Part shown: piece by piece, positions 1 through 8,649 of the stretch | Layout: the number at the start of each line of letters is the position of its first letter | Numbering within the stretch: the first letter of the stretch is position 1 | Source of the DNA: Pseudomonas sp. CAN1 | Lineage (GTDB): Bacteria; Pseudomonadota; Gammaproteobacteria; Pseudomonadales; Pseudomonadaceae | DNA length: 64,000 bases | Direction of reading: 5' to 3' | Assembly: GCF_030462585.1 (NCBI RefSeq) | Contig: NZ_JASMRU010000002.1 | Span: forward strand, 1-64,000 | Notes under the pieces: model-generated | Told to the model about the DNA's origin: nothing | What the model saw: only the letters and a program-made list of their open reading frames with translations | Databases searched by the model: none | Program-made: the position numbers and the translations under genes

Positions 1-529
1 TGATCCCGGATGACGCCCACCTGCACCGCTGGCTGGACATGGCCCGCGAGCGCATCAGCTTCCAGGGCCTGCCGGCGCGCATCTGCTGGGTCGGCCTGGG
101 CCAGCGCGCCAAGCTCGGCCTGGCGTTCAACGAAATGGTCCGCAGCGGCGAGCTGAAGGCACGATCGTGATCGGCCGCGACCACCTCGACTCCGGCTCGG
201 TGTCCAGCCCGAACCGCGAGACCGAAGCCATGCAGGACGGCTCCGACGCCGTGTCCGACTGGCCGCTGCTCAACGCCCTGCTGAACACCGCCAGCGGCGC
301 CACCTGGGTTTCGCTGCACCATGGCGGCGGCGTGGGCATGGGCTTCTCCCAGCACTCGGGCATGGTGATCGTCTGCGACGGCACCGACGAAGCAGCGGCA
401 CGTATTGCTCGCGTCCTGACCAACGACCCAGGCACTGGCGTGATGCGCCATGCCGACGCCGGTTACCAGATCGCTATCGACTGCGCGAAGGAGCAGGGCC
501 TGAACCTGCCGATGATTACCGGCAAGTGA
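1..529 (+). pseudogene. hutU: Urocanate hydratase, C-terminal part, broken by a -1 frameshift
   Basis: Urocanase converts urocanate to imidazolone propionate, the second step of histidine breakdown, using tightly bound NAD+. Bases 3-161 read as a conserved urocanase stretch ([17 protein letters not shown], then [15 protein letters not shown]). That frame then meets a TGA at 168-170. The rest of the enzyme ([18 protein letters not shown], then [13 protein letters not shown]) continues in a different frame from about 164 to the TGA at 527-529. Restoring one C after GGCAC near 161-163 would rejoin the two halves as LKAPIVIGRD, the family sequence, so exactly one base is missing. The flanks are otherwise well conserved, so this is either a recent mutation or a sequencing error. 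The 5' part lies outside the window. The GTG at 167 is not a real start. Confidence 0.88.
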
Positions 530-547
530 TTCGCTGATAGCAAGCCA

Positions 548-594
548 GGACCAGGGAGAGGGCCGCCGCACGGCGTGGTGCGGCGGCCTGGTCC
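548..594 (+). other. Intercistronic hairpin between hutU and the transporter gene
   Basis: Perfect 11-bp stem GGCCGCCGCAC (561-571) / GTGCGGCGGCC (578-588) with a 6-nt loop. It is extended by GGACCA (548-553) pairing with TGGTCC (589-594) across a purine bulge. No T-tract follows, so it is more likely an RNA stability or partial-termination element than a full terminator. Confidence 0.6.
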
Positions 595-644
595 GTAAAG
601 CAGTACATCGACAGACAAGAAATCCCTTCGGGAGAACAATAACG

Positions 645-2057
645 ATGTCCCAGGCCAGTGATAGCTCCAAACCCCTGATCGAAGTCCGTTCGATCGACTA
701 CATCCCCGAGGCCGAGCGCCACGGCAAGCTCTACAGCCAGTTCACCCTGTGGCTGGGTGCCAACCTGCAGATCACCGCCATCGTCACCGGCGCCCTGGCC
801 GTGGTGCTGGGCGGCGATGTGTTCTGGTCGCTGATCGGCCTGCTCATCGGCCAACTGTTGGGCGGAGGCGTGATGGCGCTGCACGCAGCCCAGGGGCCGA
901 AGCTCGGCCTGCCGCAGATGATCTCCAGCCGCGTGCAGTTCGGCGTCTACGGCGCGGCGATTCCGATCGTGCTGGTGTGCCTGATGTACCTCGGCTTCAC
1001 CGCCACCGGCACGGTGTTGTCCGGCCAGGCGCTGGGGCAGCTGTTCGGCGTCAGCGACAGCGTCGGTATCCTGCTGTTCGCCAGCGTCATCGTGCTGGTG
1101 ACCGTGCTCGGCTACCGGGTGATCCACGTCATCGGCCGCATCGCCAGCGTCATCGGGATAATTGCTTTCATCTACCTGTTCAGCCGGCTGATGAGCCAGA
1201 GCGACGTCGGCGCGCTGCTGCAGATTCGCCACTTCAGCTGGGGCAGCTTCCTGCTCGCGGTGTCCCTGGCCGCGTCCTGGCAGATCGCCTTCGGCCCCTA
1301 CGTCGCCGACTACTCGCGCTACCTGCCGAGCAAGACTTCTGCGGTGAAGACCTTCCTCGCCGTGGGCGCAGGCTCGGTGATCGGCGCGCAGGTCGCGATG
1401 ATCTTTGGCGTGTTCGCCGCCGCCGGTGCCAACGGCCAGTTCGCCGGCCACGAAGTGGCCTACATCGTCGGCCTGAGCGGCAGTGGCGCGGTCGCCGCGC
1501 TGCTGTACTTCACCATCGCCTTCGGCAAGATCACCATCTCGACGCTGAACTCCTACGGCAGCTTCATGTGCATCGCCACGGTGATCAGCGGCTTCCGCGG
1601 CCACCTGGAAGTGAGCCGCCTGCAACGCCTGGTGTTCGTGCTGGTGATCGTCGGCGCTGCGACGCTGATCGCGCTGCTCGGCCAGCATTCGTTCCTCGGC
1701 GCGTTCAAGCCCTTCATCCTCTTCCTGCTGGCCTTCTTCACCCCGTGGAGCGCGGTCAATCTGGTCGACTACTACTGCATCACCCGCGAACACTACGACG
1801 TGCCGGCGCTGGCCGATCCGGATGGCCGCTACGGCCGCTGGAACATTCCCGGCATCAGCGTCTATGTGATCGGCGTCCTGGTGCAATTGCCGTTCATTTC
1901 CACCAAGTTCTACACCGGCCCGCTGGTGGATGCCCTGGGTGGCGTGGATATCTCCTGGATCATCGGCCTGGTGGTCCCTGCGGTTCTCTATTACCTGGTC
2001 GCCCGCCGCGTCACGCGGGCAGTACCGGACCGGCTGATCCTGCCGGCCCGCACCTGA
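645..2057 (+). CDS. NCS1-family (cytosine/purine permease-like) transporter, probable urocanate transporter
   Basis: A 470-residue inner-membrane protein with about twelve hydrophobic segments and the CodB/NCS1 family look: polar N-terminus, long TM blocks, and a conserved region around residues 220-235 (FGPYVADYSRYLP). In Pseudomonas the NCS1 gene next to hutU has been described as a urocanate transporter (HutT-u type). The position directly after hutU and the shared strand support that role here, but the substrate is inferred from context. ATG at 645 follows GGGAGA (630-635) at good spacing. In PAO1 the corresponding gene (PA5099) is followed by a canonical hutH and an amino acid permease. 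Here the ABC genes follow directly. Confidence 0.85.
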   Translation: MSQASDSSKPLIEVRSIDYIPEAERHGKLYSQFTLWLGANLQITAIVTGALAVVLGGDVFWSLIGLLIGQLLGGGVMALHAAQGPKLGLPQMISSRVQFGVYGAAIPIVLVCLMYLGFTATGTVLSGQALGQLFGVSDSVGILLFASVIVLVTVLGYRVIHVIGRIASVIGIIAFIYLFSRLMSQSDVGALLQIRHFSWGSFLLAVSLAASWQIAFGPYVADYSRYLPSKTSAVKTFLAVGAGSVIGAQVAMIFGVFAAAGANGQFAGHEVAYIVGLSGSGAVAALLYFTIAFGKITISTLNSYGSFMCIATVISGFRGHLEVSRLQRLVFVLVIVGAATLIALLGQHSFLGAFKPFILFLLAFFTPWSAVNLVDYYCITREHYDVPALADPDGRYGRWNIPGISVYVIGVLVQLPFISTKFYTGPLVDALGGVDISWIIGLVVPAVLYYLVARRVTRAVPDRLILPART

Positions 2058-2071
2058 ACAGACCGGCCCGG

Positions 2072-2095
2072 CCGCGCGGCCACAAGCCTGCGCGG
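2072..2095 (+). other. Intercistronic hairpin with CACAA loop
   Basis: Stem CCGCGCGGC pairs with GCC-T-GCGCGG (one bulged T) around a CACAA loop. It shares the 17-mer GGCCACAAGCCTGCGCG with the hairpin at 21142-21166, which lies in another transporter operon. It falls between the transporter gene and the binding-protein gene. Confidence 0.55.
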
Positions 2096-2136
2096 TCCTT
2101 GCACTGCCCAACCTCATTCACGTTTAGGAGCATCAG

Positions 2137-3108
2137 ATGAACAACACCAAGAAGACGCTGCTGGGCCTGTTCCTGTCCGCCGGTCTGCTGGGCGGCACCA
2201 TGGCATCGGCCCAGGCCGCCGGCTGGTGCGAGAGTGGCAAGCCGGTGAAGTTCGCCGGGCTGAACTGGGAGAGCGGCATGCTGCTCACCGACCTCATGCA
2301 GATCATCCTGAAGAACGGCTACGGCTGCGAAACCGACAGCCTGCCGGGCAACTCCATCACCATGGAGCAGGCGCTGGCGAACAACGACATCCAGATCTTC
2401 AGCGAGGAATGGATCGGCCGCAGCGACGCCTGGAACAAGGCCGCCGCCGCCAACAAGGTGGTCGGCGTGGGCGCGCCCATCGTCGGCGCCACCGAAGGCT
2501 GGTACGTGCCGCGCTTCGTGATCGAGGGCGACAAGGCGCGCAACATCGAAGCCAAGGCGCCGAACCTCAAGGCCGTCACTGACCTTGGCCAGTACGCCGA
2601 AGTCTTCCGCGACCAGGAAGAGCCGGGCAAGGGTCGCTTCTACAACTGCCCGGCCGGCTGGACCTGCGAGCTGGAAAACTCCGAGATGCTGAAGAAGTAC
2701 GGCCTCGAGGACAAGTACACCAACTTCCGCCCCGGCACCGGCCCGGCCCTGGATGCCGCCGTGCTGTCGAGCTACAAGCGCAAGGAGCCTATCCTCTTCT
2801 ACTACTGGTCGCCGACGCCGCTGATGGGCCAGGCCGACCTGGTGAAGCTGGACGAGCCGGGCGTGAACAAGGACGTGAAGATCCAGGTCGGCCTGTCGAA
2901 GGTCTTCCACGACCAGGCGCCGGAACTGGTGGCGGTGCTGGAGAAGGTCAACCTGCCCATCGACCTGCTGAACCAGAACCTGGCGAAGATGGCCAAGGAG
3001 AAACTCTCCTCCGAGCAACTGGCCAAGGCCTTCCTCAAGGAGCACCCGGAAGTGTGGACCACCTGGGTCAGCGAGGACGCTGCGAAGAAGGTCCAGGCCG
3101 CGCTCTGA
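2137..3108 (+). CDS. hutX: Histidine/betaine-type ABC transporter substrate-binding protein
   Basis: A 323-residue periplasmic binding protein of the OpuAC (glycine betaine/proline-betaine) family. Residues 1-27 form a Sec signal peptide ending in ASAQA. The mature protein starts AGWCESGKPVKFAGLNWESG, typical of the family, and keeps several cysteines (GWCES, YGCET, YNCPAGWTCEL). It is followed by the permease and ATPase genes, which together form a HutXWV importer. Proximity to hutH/hutI/hutG makes histidine the likely substrate, as for the equivalent Pseudomonas and Sinorhizobium systems. Start at ATG 2137 with AGGAG upstream. Confidence 0.85.
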   Translation: MNNTKKTLLGLFLSAGLLGGTMASAQAAGWCESGKPVKFAGLNWESGMLLTDLMQIILKNGYGCETDSLPGNSITMEQALANNDIQIFSEEWIGRSDAWNKAAAANKVVGVGAPIVGATEGWYVPRFVIEGDKARNIEAKAPNLKAVTDLGQYAEVFRDQEEPGKGRFYNCPAGWTCELENSEMLKKYGLEDKYTNFRPGTGPALDAAVLSSYKRKEPILFYYWSPTPLMGQADLVKLDEPGVNKDVKIQVGLSKVFHDQAPELVAVLEKVNLPIDLLNQNLAKMAKEKLSSEQLAKAFLKEHPEVWTTWVSEDAAKKVQAAL

Positions 3109-3119
3109 CGCCGCCGAAT

Positions 3120-3142
3120 CCGGGGAGGCCCAGCTTCCCCGG
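3120..3142 (+). other. Intercistronic hairpin between hutX and hutW
   Basis: CCGGGGA (3120-3126) pairs with TCCCCGG (3136-3142), a 7-bp stem just after the binding-protein stop. Such hairpins often protect the upstream mRNA, so that binding protein exceeds permease. No T-tract. Confidence 0.5.
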
Positions 3143-3170
3143 TGATGCCCACTCCTGACGAGTACGTGCC

Positions 3171-4025
3171 ATGTTTCCCGAACGCTTCACTTTCTCCATC
3201 GCCGACTGGGTCAACGGTTGGGTCGATGCCCTGGTTACCAACTACGGCGACGTGTTCCGCCACATCTCCGACACCCTTCTGTGGGCCATCGTCAACCTGG
3301 AGAGCGTGCTGCGGGCCACTCCCTGGTGGCTGATGCTGGCCATCGTCGCCGGCATCGCCTGGCACGCCACCCGGCGCATCCTGCCGACCGTAGTCATCGT
3401 CGGGCTGCTGTTCCTGGTGGGGGCCGTGGGCCTGTGGGACAAGCTGATGCAGACCCTCGCGCTGATGATGGTAGCGACCATCATCTCGGTGCTGATCGGC
3501 ATCCCGCTGGGCATAGTCGCGGCGCGCAGCGACCGCTTCCGCGCCGTGCTGCTGCCGATGCTGGACATCATGCAGACCATGCCCAGCTTCGTGTACCTGA
3601 TCCCGGTGCTGATGCTGTTCGGCCTGGGCAAGGTGCCGGCGATCTTCGCCACCGTGATCTACGCCGCTCCCCCACTGATCCGCCTCACCGACCTGGGGAT
3701 CCGCCAGGTCGACCGCGAGGTGATGGAAGCCATCACCGCCTTCGGCGCCAACCGCCGCCAGCAACTGTTCGGCGTGCAGCTGCCGCTGGCGCTGCCGAGC
3801 ATCATGGCCGGCATCAACCAGACCACCATGATGGCCCTGTCGATGGTGGTCATCGCCTCGATGATCGGCGCCCGCGGCCTGGGCGAAGACGTGCTGGTGG
3901 GCATCCAGACGCTCAACGTCGGCAAGGGCCTGGAGGCGGGTCTCGCCATCGTCATCCTCGCCGTGGTCATCGACCGCATCACCCAGGCTTACGGCCGCTC
4001 GCGCCACCATGAGGCCAGCAAATGA
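3171..4025 (+). CDS. hutW: ABC transporter permease (ProW/OpuAB type)
   Basis: A 284-residue inner-membrane permease. About six hydrophobic helices are seen, and the cytoplasmic EAA loop that docks the ATPase lies around residues 185-215 (EAITAFGANRRQQLFGVQLP). This is the betaine/proline transporter permease family, matching the OpuAC binding protein and ProV-like ATPase on either side. The stop overlaps the next start by 4 bp (ATGA), indicating translational coupling. It should form the membrane channel of the HutXWV histidine importer; the substrate is inferred from the hut context. Confidence 0.85.
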   Translation: MFPERFTFSIADWVNGWVDALVTNYGDVFRHISDTLLWAIVNLESVLRATPWWLMLAIVAGIAWHATRRILPTVVIVGLLFLVGAVGLWDKLMQTLALMMVATIISVLIGIPLGIVAARSDRFRAVLLPMLDIMQTMPSFVYLIPVLMLFGLGKVPAIFATVIYAAPPLIRLTDLGIRQVDREVMEAITAFGANRRQQLFGVQLPLALPSIMAGINQTTMMALSMVVIASMIGARGLGEDVLVGIQTLNVGKGLEAGLAIVILAVVIDRITQAYGRSRHHEASK

Positions 4026-4837
4026 GCAAGATCCAGGTCAAGAACGTCTACAAGATCTTCGGCGCCAAGGCCGACTCGGCGCTGGCGATGATCCGCCAGG
4101 GCAAGAGCAAGGCCGAGGTACTCGCCGCCACCGATTGCGTGGTCGGCGTCAACGACCTCTCGCTGTCCATCGAGGCCGGGGAAATCTTCGTCATCATGGG
4201 CCTGTCCGGTTCCGGCAAGTCGACCCTGGTGCGCCACTTCAACCGCCTGATCGATCCCACCAGCGGGCAGATCCTGGTGGACGGCGAGGACGTGCTCGCC
4301 TACGACGCCGCCGCGCTGGAGAACTTCCGCCGGCGCAAGATCAGCATGGTGTTCCAGAGCTTCGGCCTGCTGCCGCACAAGAGCGTGCTCGACAACGTTG
4401 CCTACGGCCTGAAGATCCGCGGCGAGAGCAAGGCGCTGTGCCAGGAGCGCGCGCTGCACTGGATCGCCACCGTGGGCCTGAAGGGCTACGAGAAGTCCTA
4501 CCCGCACCAGCTTTCCGGCGGCATGCGCCAGCGCGTCGGGCTGGCCCGCGCCCTGGCCGCGGACACCGACATCATCCTCATGGACGAAGCCTTCAGTGCC
4601 CTCGACCCGCTGATCCGCGCGGACATGCAGGACCAGCTGTTGGAGCTGCAGAAGACCCTGCACAAGACCATCGTCTTCATCACCCACGACCTCGATGAAG
4701 CGGTGCGCATCGGCAACCGCATCGCCATCCTCAAGGACGGCCAGCTGATCCAGGTGGGCGCGCCCGCCGACATCCTCCACAAGCCCGCCGACGAGTACGT
4801 CGACCGCTTCGTCCAGCGCCGCGTCGCCGCGCTGTAA
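4022..4837 (+). CDS. hutV: ABC transporter ATP-binding protein (ProV type)
   Basis: A 271-residue cytoplasmic ATPase that energises HutXWV. Walker A GLSGSGKST lies at residues 60-68, Q-loop SMVFQSFGLLPH near 113, signature LSGGMRQRV near 160, Walker B IILMDEAFSALDP near 180, and the switch His in FITHDLDEA near 212. The roughly 45-residue extension before the nucleotide-binding domain is typical of ProV/OpuAA-like ATPases. Unlike ProV of E. coli it has no C-terminal CBS domains. Starts within the hutW stop codon (ATGA). Confidence 0.88.
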   Translation: MSKIQVKNVYKIFGAKADSALAMIRQGKSKAEVLAATDCVVGVNDLSLSIEAGEIFVIMGLSGSGKSTLVRHFNRLIDPTSGQILVDGEDVLAYDAAALENFRRRKISMVFQSFGLLPHKSVLDNVAYGLKIRGESKALCQERALHWIATVGLKGYEKSYPHQLSGGMRQRVGLARALAADTDIILMDEAFSALDPLIRADMQDQLLELQKTLHKTIVFITHDLDEAVRIGNRIAILKDGQLIQVGAPADILHKPADEYVDRFVQRRVAAL

Positions 4838-4848
4838 CACCATTCGCC

Positions 4849-4872
4849 GGCGGGGAAGGGGGCTTCCCCGCC
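4849..4872 (+). other. Perfect hairpin just upstream of the hutH ribosome-binding site
   Basis: GGCGGGGAAG (4849-4858) and CTTCCCCGCC (4863-4872) form a perfect 10-bp stem with a GGGG loop, 4 nt before the AGGAG (4876-4880) of the hutH-family gene. It could set expression between the transporter and enzyme genes; no T-tract follows. Confidence 0.6.
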
Positions 4873-4886
4873 TACAGGAGTTCCGC

Positions 4887-6419
4887 ATGTCGTCCTCTTC
4901 CACCCTCACCTTCGGCAACGGCCCGCTGCGCTGGCAGGACCTGGTCGCGGTGGCGCGCCAGGGCGCGCGCCTGCAACTGTCGACGGCCGCCTGGGCTCGC
5001 ATCGACAACGCCCACGGCATCGTCGAGCGCATCGTCAGCCGGGGTGAGCGGGCCTATGGCATCAGCACCGGCCTGGGTGCGCTGTGCAACGTGGTGCTGC
5101 AGGGCGAGCAACTGGCGCAGCTGTCGCGCAACACCCTGCTCAGCCATGCCTGCGGCGTGGGCGAGCCGCTGAAGGACGAACAGACCCGCGCGATCATCGC
5201 CGCCGCCATCGCCAACTACAGCCACGGCAAGTCCGGCCTGCACCGCCGCGTGGTGGAAGCGCTGCTGGCGCTGCTCAACCACGGCATCACCCCGCGCGTG
5301 CCGGCGCAGGGTTCGGTGGGCTATTTGACCCATATGGCCCACGTCGGCGTGGCGCTGCTGGGCATCGGTGAGGTGAGCTATCGCGGAGAAGTCGTTCCCG
5401 CTGCCCGCGCCCTGGCCGCCGAAGGCCTGGAACCGGTGCAACTGGGCGCCAAGGACGGGCTCTGCCTGGTCAACGGCACGCCGTGCATGACCGGCCTGAG
5501 CTGCCTCGCCCTCGACGAGGCGGCCCGCCTCGCGCAGTGGGCCGACGTGATCGGCGCCATGAGCTTCGAGGCCCTGCGCGGGCAGATCGACGCCTTCGAC
5601 GCCGAGATCATCGCGCTCAAGCCGCACCCGGGCATGCAGAAGGTCGGCGCCAACCTGCGCGCTCTGCTCGAAGGCAGCGAAGTCATCGCGAGCAGCAAGG
5701 GCATCCGCACCCAGGACGCCCTGAGCATCCGCTCCATGCCGCAGATCCACGGCGCCTGCCGCGACCAGCTGGAGCATGCAGCGAAACAGATCGAGACCGA
5801 ACTCAATTCCGCTACCGACAACCCGCTGGTGCTGGGCACGCCGGACGATTACCGGGTGGTGTCCCAGGCCAACCCCCACGGCGAATCCGTGGCCATGGCC
5901 GCCGACCTGCTGGCAATCGCCGTGGCCGAACTGGGCGGGGTTTCCGAGCGCCGCCTGGACCGCCTGATCAACCCGCTGGTCAGCGGCCTGCCGGCCTTCC
6001 TGGTGAGCAAGCCGGGGGTCAACTCGGGGATGATGATCGTGCAGTACGTCGCCGCCTCCCTGGCCGGCGAGAACCGCCAGCTGGCGCAGCCGGCGGTGGT
6101 GGACAACTACGTCACCTCCGGCCTGCAGGAAGACCACCTGAGCCTGGGCACCAGCGCCGCGCTCAAGCTCGGCCGCGCCCTCGACAACAGCCGGCGCATC
6201 CTCGCCATCGAATACCTGCTGGCCGCCCAGGCCTTCGAATTCCTCAAGCCGCAGCGCTTCGGCAGCGGCACCGACTGCGCCTGGAGCCTGCTGCGCGAAC
6301 AGGTGCCGGCCTACGACAGCGACCGCTGGCTGGCGCCGGACATCGAGCGCGCCGCCGAGCTGCTGGCCAACCCGGCGGCGCTGCACAGCGTCGGCGCAAG
6401 CATCGGGAGACTGCAATGA
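4887..6419 (+). CDS. hutH: HutH-family aromatic amino acid lyase lacking the MIO tripeptide
   Basis: A 510-residue member of the histidine/phenylalanine ammonia-lyase superfamily, the usual length. Family landmarks are present: [12 protein letters not shown] (57-68), [10 protein letters not shown] (85-94), NSATDNPL and the C-terminal QEDHLSLG. The cofactor-forming segment is abnormal. Where active lyases have GSVG-ASG-DLAPLAH, this protein reads [11 protein letters not shown] at 142-152 (bases 5310-5342), so the Ala-Ser-Gly that cyclises into the MIO electrophile is missing. Canonical ammonia-lyase chemistry is therefore doubtful. It corresponds in position to the second PAO1 lyase gene (PA5093), just upstream of hutI, with which it overlaps (ATGA). 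It may be a divergent enzyme or a non-catalytic paralogue. No other HutH lies in the window, so the symbol marks family membership only. Confidence 0.75.
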   Translation: MSSSSTLTFGNGPLRWQDLVAVARQGARLQLSTAAWARIDNAHGIVERIVSRGERAYGISTGLGALCNVVLQGEQLAQLSRNTLLSHACGVGEPLKDEQTRAIIAAAIANYSHGKSGLHRRVVEALLALLNHGITPRVPAQGSVGYLTHMAHVGVALLGIGEVSYRGEVVPAARALAAEGLEPVQLGAKDGLCLVNGTPCMTGLSCLALDEAARLAQWADVIGAMSFEALRGQIDAFDAEIIALKPHPGMQKVGANLRALLEGSEVIASSKGIRTQDALSIRSMPQIHGACRDQLEHAAKQIETELNSATDNPLVLGTPDDYRVVSQANPHGESVAMAADLLAIAVAELGGVSERRLDRLINPLVSGLPAFLVSKPGVNSGMMIVQYVAASLAGENRQLAQPAVVDNYVTSGLQEDHLSLGTSAALKLGRALDNSRRILAIEYLLAAQAFEFLKPQRFGSGTDCAWSLLREQVPAYDSDRWLAPDIERAAELLANPAALHSVGASIGRLQ

Positions 6420-7612
6420 AACACCTCTGGCAGCACTGCCACGCAGCGACCATGAAGGACGGCCGCTACTCGATCATCGAGGACGCGGCGATCATCACCG
6501 AGGGCGAGCGCATCAGCTGGATCGGCCCGCGCGCCGAACTGCCCGAACGCCCGATCCAGAGCACCGACCTGGGCGGCGCCTGGGTTACACCCGGCTTCAT
6601 CGACTGCCATACCCACCTGGTGTTCGGCGGTGACCGCAGCGGTGAGTTCGAACAGCGCCTGAACGGCGTCAGCTATGCCGAGATCGCCGCAGCCGGCGGC
6701 GGCATCGCCAGCACCGTGCGCGCCACTCGCGAGGCCAGTGAGGACGAACTGCTGGCCAGCGCCATCAAGCGTGCCCGCCCGCTGCTGGCCGATGGCGTGA
6801 CCGTGCTGGAGGTGAAGTCCGGTTACGGCCTGGACCTCGATAGCGAACGACGCATGCTGCGCGTGGCCCGCCGCCTGGAGCAGGAACTGCCGGTGACGGT
6901 GCGCACCACCTGCCTGTCCGCCCACGCCCTGCCGCCGGAATATGCCGGCCGCGCCGACGAATATATCGAGCAGGTCTGCAATCACATCCTCCCGGCGCTT
7001 GCCGACGAAGGACTGGTGGACGCGGTGGACGCCTTCTGCGAGCACCTGGCGTTCTCCCCTGCGCAGGTCGAGCGGGTGTTCCAGGCAGCCCAGCGCCTTG
7101 GCTTGCCGGTGAAGCTGCATGCCGAACAGCTGTCCTCGCTGCATGGTTCCAGCCTCGCTGCGCGGTATGGCGCGCTGTCCGCCGACCACCTGGAGTTCAT
7201 GGACGAGAGCGACGCCATCGCCATGGCCGAAGCCGGCACCGTCGCTGTGCTGCTGCCGGGCGCCTTCTTCGTCCTGCGCGAAACCCAGCTGCCGCCGATG
7301 GATGCCCTGCGCAAGCACGGTGTGAACATCGCCATCGCCAGCGACCTCAACCCCGGCACCTCGCCGGCGCTGTCCCTGCGCCTGATGCTGAACATGGCCT
7401 GCACCGCCTTCCGCCTGACCCCGGAAGAAGCCCTGGCCGGCGTCACCCTCAATGCCGCGCGCGCGCTGGGCATGGCCGACAGCCACGGCAGCCTGGAAGC
7501 GGGCAAGGTTGCCGACTTCATCGCCTGGGACATCCAGCGCCCCGCCGAACTCGCCTACTGGCTCGGCGGCGACCTGCCCAAGCGCGTCATTCGTCACGGC
7601 GAAGAGCTGTGA
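6416..7612 (+). CDS. hutI: Imidazolonepropionase
   Basis: A 398-residue amidohydrolase that opens imidazolone propionate to formiminoglutamate, the third step of histidine degradation, in the cytoplasm. Metal ligands are visible: HTH at 65-67 in [12 protein letters not shown], His in [13 protein letters not shown] and Asp in [11 protein letters not shown]. The substrate-loop motif VKSGYGLD is also present. Length matches the family (about 400). The start is the ATG at 6416, overlapping the stop of the preceding lyase gene by 4 bp, which fixes the start and suggests coupled translation. Confidence 0.93.
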   Translation: MKHLWQHCHAATMKDGRYSIIEDAAIITEGERISWIGPRAELPERPIQSTDLGGAWVTPGFIDCHTHLVFGGDRSGEFEQRLNGVSYAEIAAAGGGIASTVRATREASEDELLASAIKRARPLLADGVTVLEVKSGYGLDLDSERRMLRVARRLEQELPVTVRTTCLSAHALPPEYAGRADEYIEQVCNHILPALADEGLVDAVDAFCEHLAFSPAQVERVFQAAQRLGLPVKLHAEQLSSLHGSSLAARYGALSADHLEFMDESDAIAMAEAGTVAVLLPGAFFVLRETQLPPMDALRKHGVNIAIASDLNPGTSPALSLRLMLNMACTAFRLTPEEALAGVTLNAARALGMADSHGSLEAGKVADFIAWDIQRPAELAYWLGGDLPKRVIRHGEEL

Positions 7613-7623
7613 ATCTGCTCTTC

Positions 7624-7705
7624 GTAGGAGCGAGCTTGCTCGCGAACCGGGCTCCGCAGCGGGGCTGTTCGCGAGCAATAACGATGGCGTCCCCCTCGCT
7701 CCTAC
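7624..7705. repeat. Dispersed inverted repeat (REP-like), copy 1
   Basis: Starts GTAGGAGCGAGCTTGCTCGC and ends CTCGCTCCTAC, so the outer arms are inverted. The inner part also holds GCGAGC...GCTCGC self-complementarity. The same element recurs at 22951, 39568, 45228 and 49822. Here it sits between hutI and hutG. Typical of Pseudomonas extragenic palindromes. Confidence 0.85.
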
Positions 7706-7744
7706 ACGCAATGCATACATCTCGCCCGTACTGGAGATAGCCCC

Positions 7745-8548
7745 ATGGACAACGTTCTCGAATTCAAACGCGGCCGCGTGCCGCTGCTGGTCAGCATGCC
7801 GCACCCCGGCATCCGCCTGACCCCGGCCGTGGAAAACGGCCTGGTGGACGAGGCCCGCGAGCTGGCCGACACCGACTGGCACATCCCCCAGCTCTACGCC
7901 TTCGCCGAAGAGCTGGGCGCCAGCACCCTGGCCGCCGGTTACTCGCGCTACGTCATCGACCTCAATCGCCCGGCCGACGACAAGCCGCTGTACAGCACCG
8001 CCACCACCGGCCTCTACCCGGACACCCTGTTCGACGGCCGCCCGCTGTTCAAGGACGGCCAGACGCCGTCGGCCGAAGAGCGCGCGCGTTACCTCGCCGA
8101 AGTCTGGACGCCCTACCACCGCACCCTGGCCGACGAGTTGGCGCGCCTGAAGGCCGAGTTCGGCTACGTGCTGCTGTGGGATGCCCACTCCATCGCCTCG
8201 GTGATCCCGCACCTGTTCGACGGCAAGCTGCCGGACTTCAACATCGGCACCAACAGTGGCGCGAGCTGCGACGCCGAGCTGGCCGAGCGCCTGGTTGCGG
8301 TGTGCGCCGATGCGCCGGCCTACCGGCACATCCTCAACGGCCGCTTCAAGGGCGGGCATATCACCCGCCAGTACGGCCAGCCGCAGGACAACGTGCACGC
8401 GGTGCAGCTGGAGCTTGCGCAGTGCAACTACATGGATGAGCACGCGCCCTTCGGCTACCGCGAAGACCTTGCCGCGCCGACCGCCCAGGTACTCCGGCGC
8501 ATGCTGGAAACCTTCATCGCCTGGGGCCGCGAGCGCTACGGCCGCTGA
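7745..8548 (+). CDS. hutG: N-formylglutamate deformylase
   Basis: A 267-residue N-formylglutamate amidohydrolase-family protein that releases glutamate and formate from N-formylglutamate. This is the last step of the five-step histidine pathway used by pseudomonads, where HutF makes formylglutamate. Recognisable motifs: VSMPHPGIRLTP near the N-terminus, ATTGLYPDTLFDG, LWDAHSIAS (likely metal-binding Asp-His), NIGTNSGASC and GGHITRQYGQP. ATG at 7745 has GGAGAT at 7731-7736. It is separated from hutI by 132 bp carrying a dispersed repeat, so it may be transcribed partly independently. Confidence 0.92.
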   Translation: MDNVLEFKRGRVPLLVSMPHPGIRLTPAVENGLVDEARELADTDWHIPQLYAFAEELGASTLAAGYSRYVIDLNRPADDKPLYSTATTGLYPDTLFDGRPLFKDGQTPSAEERARYLAEVWTPYHRTLADELARLKAEFGYVLLWDAHSIASVIPHLFDGKLPDFNIGTNSGASCDAELAERLVAVCADAPAYRHILNGRFKGGHITRQYGQPQDNVHAVQLELAQCNYMDEHAPFGYREDLAAPTAQVLRRMLETFIAWGRERYGR

Positions 8549-8566
8549 GTTTTACGCAGCTTCCTG

Positions 8567-8589
8567 CCGCGCCGGGACTGTCGGCGCGG
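8567..8589. terminator. Hairpin in the convergent gap after hutG
   Basis: CCGCGCCG / CGGCGCGG, 8-bp stem with a 7-nt loop, between hutG and the converging TPR gene. No clear T-tract on either side, so only a possible terminator. Confidence 0.4.
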
Positions 8590-8649
8590 CGCCGCCGGAC
8601 CACGCATCTCGGCGGCGCTTCCCCGGTGCGGCAGGGGGCTGTCTTTTCT

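Noticed and set aside
167-529. A separate 120-codon gene starting with GTG 167
   Set aside because: It is the C-terminal part of urocanase in the post-frameshift frame, not an independent gene.
516-2117. Long minus-strand open frame (533 codons) opposite the NCS1 transporter
   Set aside because: Antisense shadow of a GC-rich gene; the translation is Gln/Ala/Asp/His-rich with no domain, and the plus-strand protein is clearly real.
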